A DNA stretch of 5,784 nt from CAYGAW01 sp964347945 (lineage in GTDB: Bacteria; Chloroflexota; Anaerolineae; UBA7937; B3-Chlor). The stretch covers positions 1-5,784 of the forward strand of contig CAYGAW010000164.1 of assembly GCA_964347945.1 (NCBI GenBank), in the 5' to 3' direction. Position 1 is the first letter of the stretch. Every line of letters begins with the position of its first letter. Made by a program: the position numbers and the translations under genes. Under the pieces are notes generated by a model, which worked only from the letters and a program-made list of their open reading frames with translations, was not told the origin of the DNA and searched no databases. Positions 1 through 5,784 of this stretch are shown here, piece by piece.

Positions 1-1
1 A

Positions 2-1687
2 AAGTGGCAACTGCATCCCTCAGCGCCCGACTCCCATCTGGCGAAATTCCCTCATCTGCCCCAACTGCTAGTGCAGTGCCTCTACAATCGCGGCGTGGTC
101 ACACCCGATGAGGTGCAGCGCTTCCTCGCTGGCGAGTACGAAGAGGGAAGCCCCTTCCAGATCAGTGGGGTGGCTGAGGCCGTGACCAGGATCCGGCGCG
201 CGATCCGCGGGGATGAGCTGATCGCCGTGTACGGGGATTTCGACGCGGATGGCGTCACCGCCACTGTTCTCCTCACCACCACGCTGTCGGGGCTGGGCGC
301 GAGGATCGTGCCCTACATCCCCCATCGCGTGGATGAAGGATACGGGCTGAACCAGGACGCCGTCCGCATTCTGGCCAAGCAAGGCGTCAGTCTCATCGTG
401 ACGGTGGACTGCGGCACCAGGGCTCTCGCCGAGATAGACGCCGCCAACAGACTGGGAGTGGACGTCATCGTCACCGATCACCATTCAATGGGCGGGCAGC
501 TTCCCGCGGCGGTCGCTGTAGTTAACACCAAGCGTATGGACTGCCAGTATCCATTCAAGGGCCTCTCAGGCGTGGGCATAGCCTACAAGGTCGCTCGGGC
601 CCTGCTGTTGGTCGATGAGCAGACGCCGCTGGGAGGGCAAGAGCCTCGTCTGCAAGTTGAATCTCTCCTGGATCTTGTGGCTCTGGGCACAGTCGCTGAC
701 CTCTCCCCTCTCTCCGGAGAGAACCGCAGCCTGGTCAAGCGAGGTCTGGCCCAGCTGAATCAGCCTCGGCGCCCGGGGCTCGTGGCCCTGATGGAAGAGG
801 CCGGTGTCGAACCGGGTGCCGTCACCGGGGCCACCATCGGGTATGTCCTGGGACCCCGCCTCAACGCCGCTGGACGCGTGGATGACGCCATGTTGAGCTA
901 TCGACTGCTCACCGCTGCCAGCCCTGCGCAAGCTCGCGAACTGGCGAAGTTGCTGGAGCGGAAGAACCAGGATCGGCGGGGGATGATGCTCGCAGCTGTG
1001 GAAGAAGCTCGTGTGCAGGTCATCCATCAAGTGGATGAATTCCTGCTGTTCGTCACGGGAGACCATTACCACGAAGGAGTAATTGGCTTGGCCGCCCAAC
1101 GGTTGTGTGACGAATTCTACCGTCCCGTGGTAGTGGTCAAGACCGGCGAAGAAGAAAGCGTGGCTTCCGCTCGGAGCATCGACCAGCTTGATATTTCGAC
1201 AACCTTAGATGAGTGTGCGCCACTACTGTCGAGGTACGGAGGCCATAGCAGAGCAGCCGGGTTCACAGTTGGCAACGAGAATCTCCAGGCCCTCAGGGAG
1301 AAGCTTCAGCGCCTGGCGGCCGAATACCTCGCAGGAGTCGAGCTGCTCCCCACCCTGCACATAGACGCAGAGATACCTCTGGCGAGCTTGAAAACTGAGG
1401 ACTTCTCCGTCCCCGAGCAGCTGGAACCCCTCGGCAGAGGAAACCCTGAGCCCCTCTTGCTCAGCACGGGCATCGAGGTCCGCGACAGCCGAACAGTAGG
1501 TGAGAACCATCTGAAGCTCACCTTGACCGACGGGCGCGTGGTCTGGGACGGCATCGCCTTCGGGATGAGTGATCGGACTGCGGACCTGGCACCACGCATC
1601 GATGTCGTCTATTCGCCCCAGGTGCGTGAGTGGCGTGACGAGGAGCAGCTACAGCTAAGGATCGAGGATTTCAGGCCCACATTCTGA
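2..1687 (+). CDS. recJ: Single-stranded-DNA-specific exonuclease RecJ (5' end cut by window edge)
   Basis: RecJ is a cytoplasmic 5'-3' single-strand DNA exonuclease used in recombinational repair, mismatch repair and processing of stalled forks. The frame is open from base 2 to the TGA at 1685-1687, giving 561 residues, close to the usual 560-580. Counting from base 2, the DHH domain shows YGDFDADG (Asp79, Asp81), VTVDCG (Asp136), the DHH triad at 159-161 and ALGTVAD (Asp233), which are the expected Mn/Mg ligands. The DHHA1 part shows GPRLNAAGR (about 284-292) and YGGHSRAAGF (about 412-421). A C-terminal OB-like domain carries LEPLGRGNPEP (about 474-484). A GTG at 71 could be taken as the start, but the 23 codons before it encode KWQLHPSAP...LPQLLVQCLYNRGV, which is the conserved RecJ N-terminus, so the true start lies just left of the window. 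No frameshift or missing catalytic residue was seen. Identification is firm. Confidence 0.96.
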   Translation, partial: KWQLHPSAPDSHLAKFPHLPQLLVQCLYNRGVVTPDEVQRFLAGEYEEGSPFQISGVAEAVTRIRRAIRGDELIAVYGDFDADGVTATVLLTTTLSGLGARIVPYIPHRVDEGYGLNQDAVRILAKQGVSLIVTVDCGTRALAEIDAANRLGVDVIVTDHHSMGGQLPAAVAVVNTKRMDCQYPFKGLSGVGIAYKVARALLLVDEQTPLGGQEPRLQVESLLDLVALGTVADLSPLSGENRSLVKRGLAQLNQPRRPGLVALMEEAGVEPGAVTGATIGYVLGPRLNAAGRVDDAMLSYRLLTAASPAQARELAKLLERKNQDRRGMMLAAVEEARVQVIHQVDEFLLFVTGDHYHEGVIGLAAQRLCDEFYRPVVVVKTGEEESVASARSIDQLDISTTLDECAPLLSRYGGHSRAAGFTVGNENLQALREKLQRLAAEYLAGVELLPTLHIDAEIPLASLKTEDFSVPEQLEPLGRGNPEPLLLSTGIEVRDSRTVGENHLKLTLTDGRVVWDGIAFGMSDRTADLAPRIDVVYSPQVREWRDEEQLQLRIEDFRPTF

Positions 1688-1747
1688 CCTGACGACGTTG
1701 AGTTGCCCGGGCGTAGAGTTCAGAATCCGAAGCAAGAGGCATAGCAG

Positions 1748-2200
1748 ATGCACCGCGAGTATCCAACAACGCCTATCCCGTCCGTAGGCGTGATAGTGTT
1801 CAAGGGGGACGAGGTTCTTCTGGTCTTGCGCGGACAGGAACCCAGCAAGGGGAAATGGAGCATCCCCGGTGGCGTCGTGGAGCTCGGTGAGACGATCCAC
1901 GAGGCGGCGTGCCGGGAGGTACTCGAAGAGTGCGGGGTAGAGATTCAGGTCGGAGATGTGGTAGATGTGCTGGACTCCATACTCCTCGATGACGAGGGAC
2001 GAGTCCAGTATCATTACGTGCTCGTAGACTTGGTGGCCACTTATGTCAAAGGACAGCTCCGAGTGGGCTCCGACATTGAGGACGCCCGCTGGGTCACGCA
2101 GGATCGCGTGGCGAGCTTCGACATGACCGCACGCACACCCCTGGTCATAGGCAAGGCCTTTCGCAAGCGGAACCTTGATTTTGGCCAGCAAAGAAGCTAA
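1748..2200 (+). CDS. Nudix hydrolase (MutT/ADP-ribose pyrophosphatase-like)
   Basis: This 150-residue protein is a single-domain Nudix hydrolase. Such enzymes cleave nucleoside diphosphates linked to another moiety, for example oxidised dNTPs, ADP-ribose or NADH, using Mg2+. A complete Nudix box runs from Gly42 to Val64 and fits G-x5-E-x7-R-E-U-x-E-E-x-G-U exactly: Gly42, Glu48, Arg56-Glu57, Glu60-Glu61, Gly63. The preceding strand SVGVIVFKGDEVLLVLR and the KWSIPGG entry to the box are typical. The ATG at 1748 has an AGAGG ribosome site at 1735-1739, 8 bases upstream. It lies 60 bases after recJ with no terminator seen between, so it may be co-transcribed with recJ. The box does not define the substrate; the small size and SIPGG context suit a MutT or ADP-ribose pyrophosphatase role, but that is a guess. 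No link to the selenium genes downstream can be shown. Confidence 0.93.
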   Translation: MHREYPTTPIPSVGVIVFKGDEVLLVLRGQEPSKGKWSIPGGVVELGETIHEAACREVLEECGVEIQVGDVVDVLDSILLDDEGRVQYHYVLVDLVATYVKGQLRVGSDIEDARWVTQDRVASFDMTARTPLVIGKAFRKRNLDFGQQRS

Positions 2201-2203
2201 CAT

Positions 2204-2220
2204 TTGAGCCAGGTGCTCAA
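2204..2220 (+). other. Small hairpin between the Nudix gene and ssnA
   Basis: TTGAGC (2204-2209) and GCTCAA (2215-2220) are perfect complements around a five-base loop, four bases after the Nudix stop codon. No T-run follows, so it is not a classical intrinsic terminator. It may protect the mRNA end or weakly separate the recJ-Nudix pair from the ssnA unit. A six-pair stem can occur by chance. Confidence 0.35.
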
Positions 2221-2289
2221 CCCGCAACTCTCGACGCCGGGCGCCCTTCTGCAATCGACGTTCCGATCCGATCCCTGGAGGACCCGATC

Positions 2290-3609
2290 ATGCTGATAAC
2301 CAACGGGAAGCTGGCAACCTTCGGAGAAGCAAATCAGCTCATCGAGGACGGAGCCATCCTCATCGATGGAGACGAGATAGCCGCCGTTGGACCTACGACC
2401 GACCTGGTCGCGCGGTATCCCGAGGAGGAGATACTCGACGCGCAGGGCAGACTGATTTTGCCTGGCTTCATATGCGCCCATACCCACTTCTATGGCGCCT
2501 TCGCGCGTGGCATGGCCCTCAAGACCGAGGCGCCCGCCAGTTTCCCCCAGATCCTCGAGTACCTGTGGTGGCGGCTCGACAAGGCCTTGAAGTTGGACGA
2601 CGTCCGGTACAGCGCACTCGTCTGCCTGGTGGACGCCATACGAAACGGCACCACCACTCTCATCGACCATCATGCCAGCCCAAACGCAGTCACTGGGTCC
2701 CTCGACGTCATTGCCGAGGCGGTAACGCAGGCCGGGCTTCGAGCGTGCCTTTGCTATGAAGTCTCCGACCGGGACGGCGAGGAGACGATGCTCCAAGGCA
2801 TAGGGGAGAACGAGAGGTTCATCAAACAGGCGAGCGGGCCCTATCTGGCAGCCACGTTCGGCCTACACGCCTCCCTGACCCTCTCCGACGAGACGCTGAA
2901 GCGGGCGGTGGAGGTCGCCGACGAGCTGGACGTAGGTTTCCACCTCCACGTGGCCGAGGACAAGGCTGACGTAGCCGACAGCTTGAAGAAATCGGGCCTG
3001 CGGGTGGTAGAAAGGCTGGAGCAGGCGGGCATCCTGGGGGCCAAGACGATCGCCGCCCACGCGGTCCACATCGACGCCTTCGAAATGGACACCCTGCGCG
3101 AGACGGGCACCAAGGTCGCTCACAATCCGCGCTCCAATATGAATAATGCTGTCGGTGTGGCTGACGTGCTGGGGATGTTGCGGCGGCGCATCGATGTAGG
3201 TCTCGGTAATGACGGTTTCTCCAACAACATGTTCAGTGAGATGAAGACCACCTATCTGTTGCACAAGCTGGCCCAGGAAGACCCGAGGGTCATGGGGGCG
3301 GATCAGGTCCTTGACATGGCGGTGAAGAACAACGCACGCATCGCCGGACTCTTCTTCTCCAAGTCTCTGGGCGAGCTATCGGTCGGCGCTCACGCTGACA
3401 TCATCCTCCTCGACTATGTGCCGACCACGCCCCTGAACGCTGGCAATCTGCCCTGGCACCTCATCTTCGGCATGGACGGTGGTCAGGTGAGCACAACGAT
3501 CGTGGGGGGCAAAGTGCTGATGAAAGACCGGGAGTTGCTGACCTTGGACGAAGATGCCATTACCGCTCGCTCCCGAGACTTCGCCGGGAAACTGTGGGCA
3601 CGAATGTGA
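2290..3609 (+). CDS. ssnA: SsnA-type amidohydrolase (selenium-metabolism-associated aminohydrolase)
   Basis: This is a 439-residue metal-dependent amidohydrolase of the chlorohydrolase/SAH-deaminase-like group, probably a cytoplasmic hydrolase of a purine-type or other cyclic nitrogen compound. Metal-site motifs are in order: CAHTHFYG (His64, His66), HLHVAED (His218, His220, Glu223), AAHAVH (His257, His260), HNPRSNMNN (from His278) and LGNDGFSNNM (Asp308). LWWRLDKAL (92-100) and TTLIDHHASP (to 131) match what I recall of E. coli SsnA and set it apart from generic SAH/MTA deaminases. Length is close to that of E. coli SsnA. The ATG at 2290 has GGAGGA at 2277-2282, 7 bases upstream. It heads a tight unit with the small membrane protein and the DHOD/ferredoxin gene. 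SsnA is a family that co-occurs with selenium-dependent molybdenum hydroxylases; its exact substrate is not firmly established as far as I know. The symbol is good, though an SsnA-like paralogue is possible. Confidence 0.85.
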   Translation: MLITNGKLATFGEANQLIEDGAILIDGDEIAAVGPTTDLVARYPEEEILDAQGRLILPGFICAHTHFYGAFARGMALKTEAPASFPQILEYLWWRLDKALKLDDVRYSALVCLVDAIRNGTTTLIDHHASPNAVTGSLDVIAEAVTQAGLRACLCYEVSDRDGEETMLQGIGENERFIKQASGPYLAATFGLHASLTLSDETLKRAVEVADELDVGFHLHVAEDKADVADSLKKSGLRVVERLEQAGILGAKTIAAHAVHIDAFEMDTLRETGTKVAHNPRSNMNNAVGVADVLGMLRRRIDVGLGNDGFSNNMFSEMKTTYLLHKLAQEDPRVMGADQVLDMAVKNNARIAGLFFSKSLGELSVGAHADIILLDYVPTTPLNAGNLPWHLIFGMDGGQVSTTIVGGKVLMKDRELLTLDEDAITARSRDFAGKLWARM

Positions 3610-3618
3610 TCCAAAATG

Positions 3619-3624
3619 AGGAGA
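3619..3624 (+). promoter_or_regulatory. Shine-Dalgarno site fixing the start of the small membrane protein
   Basis: AGGAGA lies 6 bases before the ATG at 3631, an ideal placement. It overlaps the codons just after another in-frame ATG at 3616, which itself has no purine-rich site at a proper distance. The ATG at 3631 is therefore the preferred start and the ATG at 3616 is probably not used. Confidence 0.8.
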
Positions 3625-3630
3625 TACGAC

Positions 3631-3894
3631 ATGGAGAATGAGAGCTCCAGACCGACGTTGAGGAACCGCCTTCGCGCCCTTTGGAAGCGTCTCGACACAC
3701 CCATCAAGATCGGGTTACTGTTCGCTCTCATCGCAGGCCTTATGGCGCTCGTGGGATGGGTTGCACGCCCTACCTACACCTCGCGCTCGCTCCTATCCCT
3801 GTTCCTGGCGATCGTCATCTCAGCAGGAACCTGGGGACTGGTGAGTTGGGCCATTGCTGCGGCGGCCGTCGAGGTCAGCAGAGGGGAGGACTGA
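3631..3894 (+). CDS. Small two-helix membrane protein of unknown function
   Basis: I do not recognise this 87-residue protein. From the ATG at 3631, residues 1-24 are polar and basic (Arg7, Arg11, Arg13, Arg15, Lys19, Arg20). A first hydrophobic helix spans about 25-45 (IKIGLLFALIAGLMALVGWVA). A short RPTYTSR loop follows, then a second helix at about 53-80 (SLLSLFLAIVISAGTWGLV onward), and the protein ends in the charged tail EVSRGED. By the positive-inside rule both termini should be cytoplasmic, making an inner-membrane hairpin. It starts 21 bases after ssnA and ends 5 bases before the DHOD/ferredoxin gene, whose ribosome site lies inside its last codons, so translation is probably coupled. 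It could be a membrane anchor, a small partner of a transporter, or an electron-transfer subunit; the sequence does not decide. An in-frame upstream ATG at 3616 would add five residues. Confidence 0.82.
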   Translation: MENESSRPTLRNRLRALWKRLDTPIKIGLLFALIAGLMALVGWVARPTYTSRSLLSLFLAIVISAGTWGLVSWAIAAAAVEVSRGED

Positions 3895-3899
3895 AGGAC

Positions 3900-4991
3900 A
3901 TGGCAGATCTGCGAGTCGAGGTATGCGGTATTGAGTTTGCGAATCCAGTCTTACCCGCTGCAGGCCCCCCTACCTGGAACGGCGACGCCATGGTGGCCTG
4001 CGCTGAGGGAGGGGCAGGAGGGATCGTAGCCAAGACCATCTCCACTACCGCCGCCGTGGTGCCAGAGCCTTGTATGGCGGAGATTGGCAAAGGATCCATG
4101 CTGAACACCGAACTCTGGTCGGAGTTGCCGCCGGAGCAGTTCTTGGAACAGGAGTACGCAAAGGCCAGGGAGACCGGGCTTCCCCTCATCATCAGCATAG
4201 GCTACACCGCCGACGAGATAGCCGAGTTGGCTCCCAAGGTCAAGCCCTTCGCCGACGCCGTGGAACTCTCCACCCATTACATCGGGGAGGACCCGCGCCC
4301 GATGATCGAGGCCATCAACGCAGCGAAGGACGCGCTTGACGTGCCCGTCATTGTGAAGCTCAGCCCGCTGGGGAGAGAGATGAAGGCCGCGGCCCAGGCA
4401 GCTGAAGATGCCGGTGCTGACGGCATAGCAGCCATCAACTCCTACGGACCCTGCCTGGGTATAGACATTGAAACGGGACTACCTCTCATGGGCAGCGAGG
4501 AGGGCTATGGCTGGCTCTCCGGCCAGGCCCTCAGGCCTCTGGCTCTGCGGTCTGTCTTCGACATCGCCCGCACCGTGGATCTGCCCATCTTTGGCGTGGG
4601 CGGCGTCTCAAGGGGGACGGACGCTATCGAGATGTTCATGGTGGGCGCCTCAGCCGTACAGGTCTGCACGGCGGCCATCCTGCGCGGTCCCACCGTCTTC
4701 GGCAAGATCGTCCGCGAGATGGATGAGTGGCTGGACGATCACGGCTACGAGTCAATCAACGACGTGAAAGGGCTGACCATCCGCAAGCTGGAGGAGCGCG
4801 CGTACCGCACCACGCATCTGCCGCCCACGTTGTACGTGGACCTCTGCACGGGCTGCCAATTGTGCGAGACCAGCTGCGTCTACCACGCCATCGTCGTTGA
4901 GGACAAGAAGGCACAGCTAGACGAAGCTCTGTGCCAGGGCTGCGGGCTGTGCGTCACCCGCTGTCCCGTGCGGGCCCTGGAGATGCCGTGA
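3900..4991 (+). CDS. DHOD-family flavoprotein fused to a 2x[4Fe-4S] ferredoxin (PreA-like)
   Basis: This 363-residue protein joins an FMN-binding TIM barrel of the dihydroorotate/dihydropyrimidine dehydrogenase family (about 1-300) to a bacterial ferredoxin domain (about 312-360), the same order as in PreA and the C-terminal half of dihydropyrimidine dehydrogenase. Barrel signs are NPVLPAAGP (15-23), VAKT with Lys45, Asn69, IVKLSP with Lys153, Asn180-Ser181, LSGQALRPLALR and GVGG (232-235). The clusters are bound by Cys316/319/322/326 and Cys345/348/351/355; the usual Pro after the fourth Cys is Val in the first motif. Where family members have NLSC with the catalytic Cys, this protein reads ELSTHY (122-127), so the usual acid/base Cys is absent. 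The ATG at 3900 is preceded by GGGGAGGA (3883-3890). The same frame runs upstream to 3681, but that part overlaps the membrane protein and is not family-like. An NADH/FAD partner (PreT) is not adjacent. Substrate unknown; a reduced purine or pyrimidine derivative is plausible. Confidence 0.88.
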   Translation: MADLRVEVCGIEFANPVLPAAGPPTWNGDAMVACAEGGAGGIVAKTISTTAAVVPEPCMAEIGKGSMLNTELWSELPPEQFLEQEYAKARETGLPLIISIGYTADEIAELAPKVKPFADAVELSTHYIGEDPRPMIEAINAAKDALDVPVIVKLSPLGREMKAAAQAAEDAGADGIAAINSYGPCLGIDIETGLPLMGSEEGYGWLSGQALRPLALRSVFDIARTVDLPIFGVGGVSRGTDAIEMFMVGASAVQVCTAAILRGPTVFGKIVREMDEWLDDHGYESINDVKGLTIRKLEERAYRTTHLPPTLYVDLCTGCQLCETSCVYHAIVVEDKKAQLDEALCQGCGLCVTRCPVRALEMP

Positions 4992-5128
4992 GGTGGTAAC
5001 CGTAGGACAGGTTGGCAACCTGTCCCACCACGAGTCAGTCGGGCCCCGCTAGGCATGGCCGACAATTCGTCACTCCTGTCGTACACTCCGTCGCTGCTGC
5101 TAGACAGCACCTATCTGAACTAACGACA
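4992..5128. other. Noncoding gap between the DHOD/ferredoxin gene and yqeC
   Basis: This is the longest gap in the window at 137 bases. It holds the strong inverted repeat at 5005-5025, extended by an outer stem, and a minor hairpin with TGCTG (5095-5099) and CAGCA (5105-5109). No open frame of note and no clear promoter was found. It probably marks the 3' end of the ssnA unit and the leader of yqeC. Confidence 0.6.
4993..5031 (+). repeat. Strong palindromic hairpin after the DHOD/ferredoxin gene
   Basis: GGACAGGTTG (5005-5014) and CAACCTGTCC (5016-5025) are perfect complements around a single G, in practice a nine-pair stem with a GGC loop. An outer stem, GTGGT (4993-4997) with ACCAC (5027-5031), can extend it across an uneven internal bulge. 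It starts two bases after the stop codon at 4989-4991. No T-run follows, so a simple intrinsic terminator is not supported. It could be an mRNA-end protector, an unusual terminator, a protein-binding palindrome, or a dispersed REP-like element; a single copy cannot tell. Confidence 0.7.
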
Positions 5129-5784
5129 ATGCGTTTGAGCAAGGCCCTGAAAGTTTATCGAGGCGACGTGGTCTCCCTGGTGGGCGCAGGTGGAAAGACC
5201 GCCGCCATGTTTCGCCTGGCCGGCGAACTGACGTCGAATGGATGGAAGGTAATTACTACCACCACTACGATGATCTGGCGACACCAGGCGAGCGAGCACA
5301 CCATTCTGGAGCCCGACGGGGCAATCCTGCTGGAGAAGGCCGAGGCTGCGCTGAAGAAACACAGCCACATCACTGTGGTCTCGGGATTGAGTGAAGTTGA
5401 AGGCAAGCTGGTGGGCGTGGAACCGTCTCTCGTTGACGGCTTGGCGGCTCTCCTGGAGGTCGATGCGGTGATCGTCGAGGCCGATGGCGCCAAGGGACGA
5501 TCCTTGAAGGCCCCAGCTGCCCACGAACCCGTGATCCCCTCCTGCACTACCATCCTCATACCCATGGCCGCTATCGACGCTTTGGGGCAACCGCTGGATG
5601 AGAGGGCCGTACATCGCCCAGAGTTGGTGGCCAGGCTGGCCAATCTGGGACAGAGAGAGCTCATCACACCGGAGGCCCTAGGCAGCGTATTGCTCCACCC
5701 CGAAGGCGGCATGAAGGACGCCCCCGCCCAAGCTAGGATCGCCCCGCTCATCAACAAGGTGACGGCAGCCAGTTTGCAGCCTGC
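5129..5784 (+). CDS. yqeC: YqeC, selenium-dependent hydroxylase accessory protein (3' end cut by window edge)
   Basis: The frame runs open from ATG 5129 to the right edge: 218 codons of a protein usually about 230-256 residues long. The N-terminus MRLSKAL...GDVVSLVGAGGKTAAM has the degenerate Walker A-like loop GAGGKT (19-24), followed by the threonine run VITTTTTMIW typical of YqeC. The family hallmark VEADGAKGRSLKAP (116-129) then AAHEPVIP is present, and INKV (208-211) begins an NKVD-like nucleotide-binding motif near the cut end. YqeC is a conserved protein of selenium-dependent molybdenum hydroxylase systems, thought to help make or insert the labile selenium cofactor; its biochemistry is not settled as far as I know. 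The ATG fits the family start, but no Shine-Dalgarno site precedes it; no alternative in-frame ATG was found upstream. The 137-base gap suggests a unit separate from ssnA. Further selenium or molybdenum-cofactor genes are expected to the right. Confidence 0.92.
   Translation, partial: MRLSKALKVYRGDVVSLVGAGGKTAAMFRLAGELTSNGWKVITTTTTMIWRHQASEHTILEPDGAILLEKAEAALKKHSHITVVSGLSEVEGKLVGVEPSLVDGLAALLEVDAVIVEADGAKGRSLKAPAAHEPVIPSCTTILIPMAAIDALGQPLDERAVHRPELVARLANLGQRELITPEALGSVLLHPEGGMKDAPAQARIAPLINKVTAASLQP

Noticed and set aside
2204..2240. TTGAGC as a -35 box for ssnA
   Set aside because: No acceptable -10 box is found about 17 bases downstream, and the bases form a hairpin arm instead.
1655..2796. 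Two 199-residue minus-strand open frames opposite the Nudix and ssnA genes
   Set aside because: They mirror strongly supported + strand genes, as expected in GC-rich DNA, and show no domain of their own.
3681..3899. A 436-residue version of the DHOD/ferredoxin protein starting at 3681
   Set aside because: The extra 73 residues overlap the membrane protein in another frame and do not resemble the family. The ATG at 3900 has a good ribosome site and begins where the barrel begins.
4845..4974. Stand-alone ferredoxin gene at the end of the DHOD frame
   Set aside because: The reading frame is continuous with the barrel, with no stop or new ribosome site, and the fused order matches PreA/DPD.
5059..5087. 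Possible promoter CCGACA - 17 bases - TACACT before yqeC
   Set aside because: Only four of six matches in each box. Such matches are common by chance, so I do not annotate it.
5120..5757. Long minus-strand open frames opposite yqeC
   Set aside because: They lie antisense to a clear YqeC frame, overlap one another, and encode low-complexity Ser/Arg/Gln-rich protein without recognisable motifs.

Overview
The window is compact bacterial coding sequence, all on the + strand. It is GC-rich (roughly 60% by eye, not counted). It holds six genes, two of them cut by the window edges: recJ (5' end missing), a Nudix hydrolase, an SsnA-type amidohydrolase, a small two-helix membrane protein, a dihydropyrimidine-dehydrogenase-like flavoprotein with two 4Fe-4S motifs, and yqeC (3' end missing). 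I see no tRNA, rRNA, CRISPR array or insertion sequence.

Bases 2-2200 carry two nucleic-acid or nucleotide maintenance genes: the single-strand DNA exonuclease RecJ, then a Nudix hydrolase 60 bases downstream. An 89-base gap with a small hairpin separates them from the next block. Bases 2290-4991 form a tight three-gene unit (gaps of 21 and 5 bases): ssnA, the small membrane protein and the DHOD/ferredoxin fusion. A 137-base gap with a strong inverted repeat follows, then yqeC runs off the right edge.

The main biological theme is selenium-dependent molybdenum hydroxylases, the labile-selenium xanthine dehydrogenase/purine hydroxylase type. SsnA and YqeC are both known markers of that trait. 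In Enterobacteria and gut anaerobes ssnA sits with ygfK and xanthine-dehydrogenase-like genes in clusters linked to anaerobic purine/urate breakdown. The flavin/iron-sulfur protein may take a YgfK- or PreA-like redox role here. The hydroxylase subunits themselves are not in the window and would be expected nearby.

The organism is a bacterium, probably anaerobic or facultative. A Chloroflexota-like or other high-GC anaerobe fits the gene set and composition, but this is a weak inference and nothing in the window fixes the phylum.
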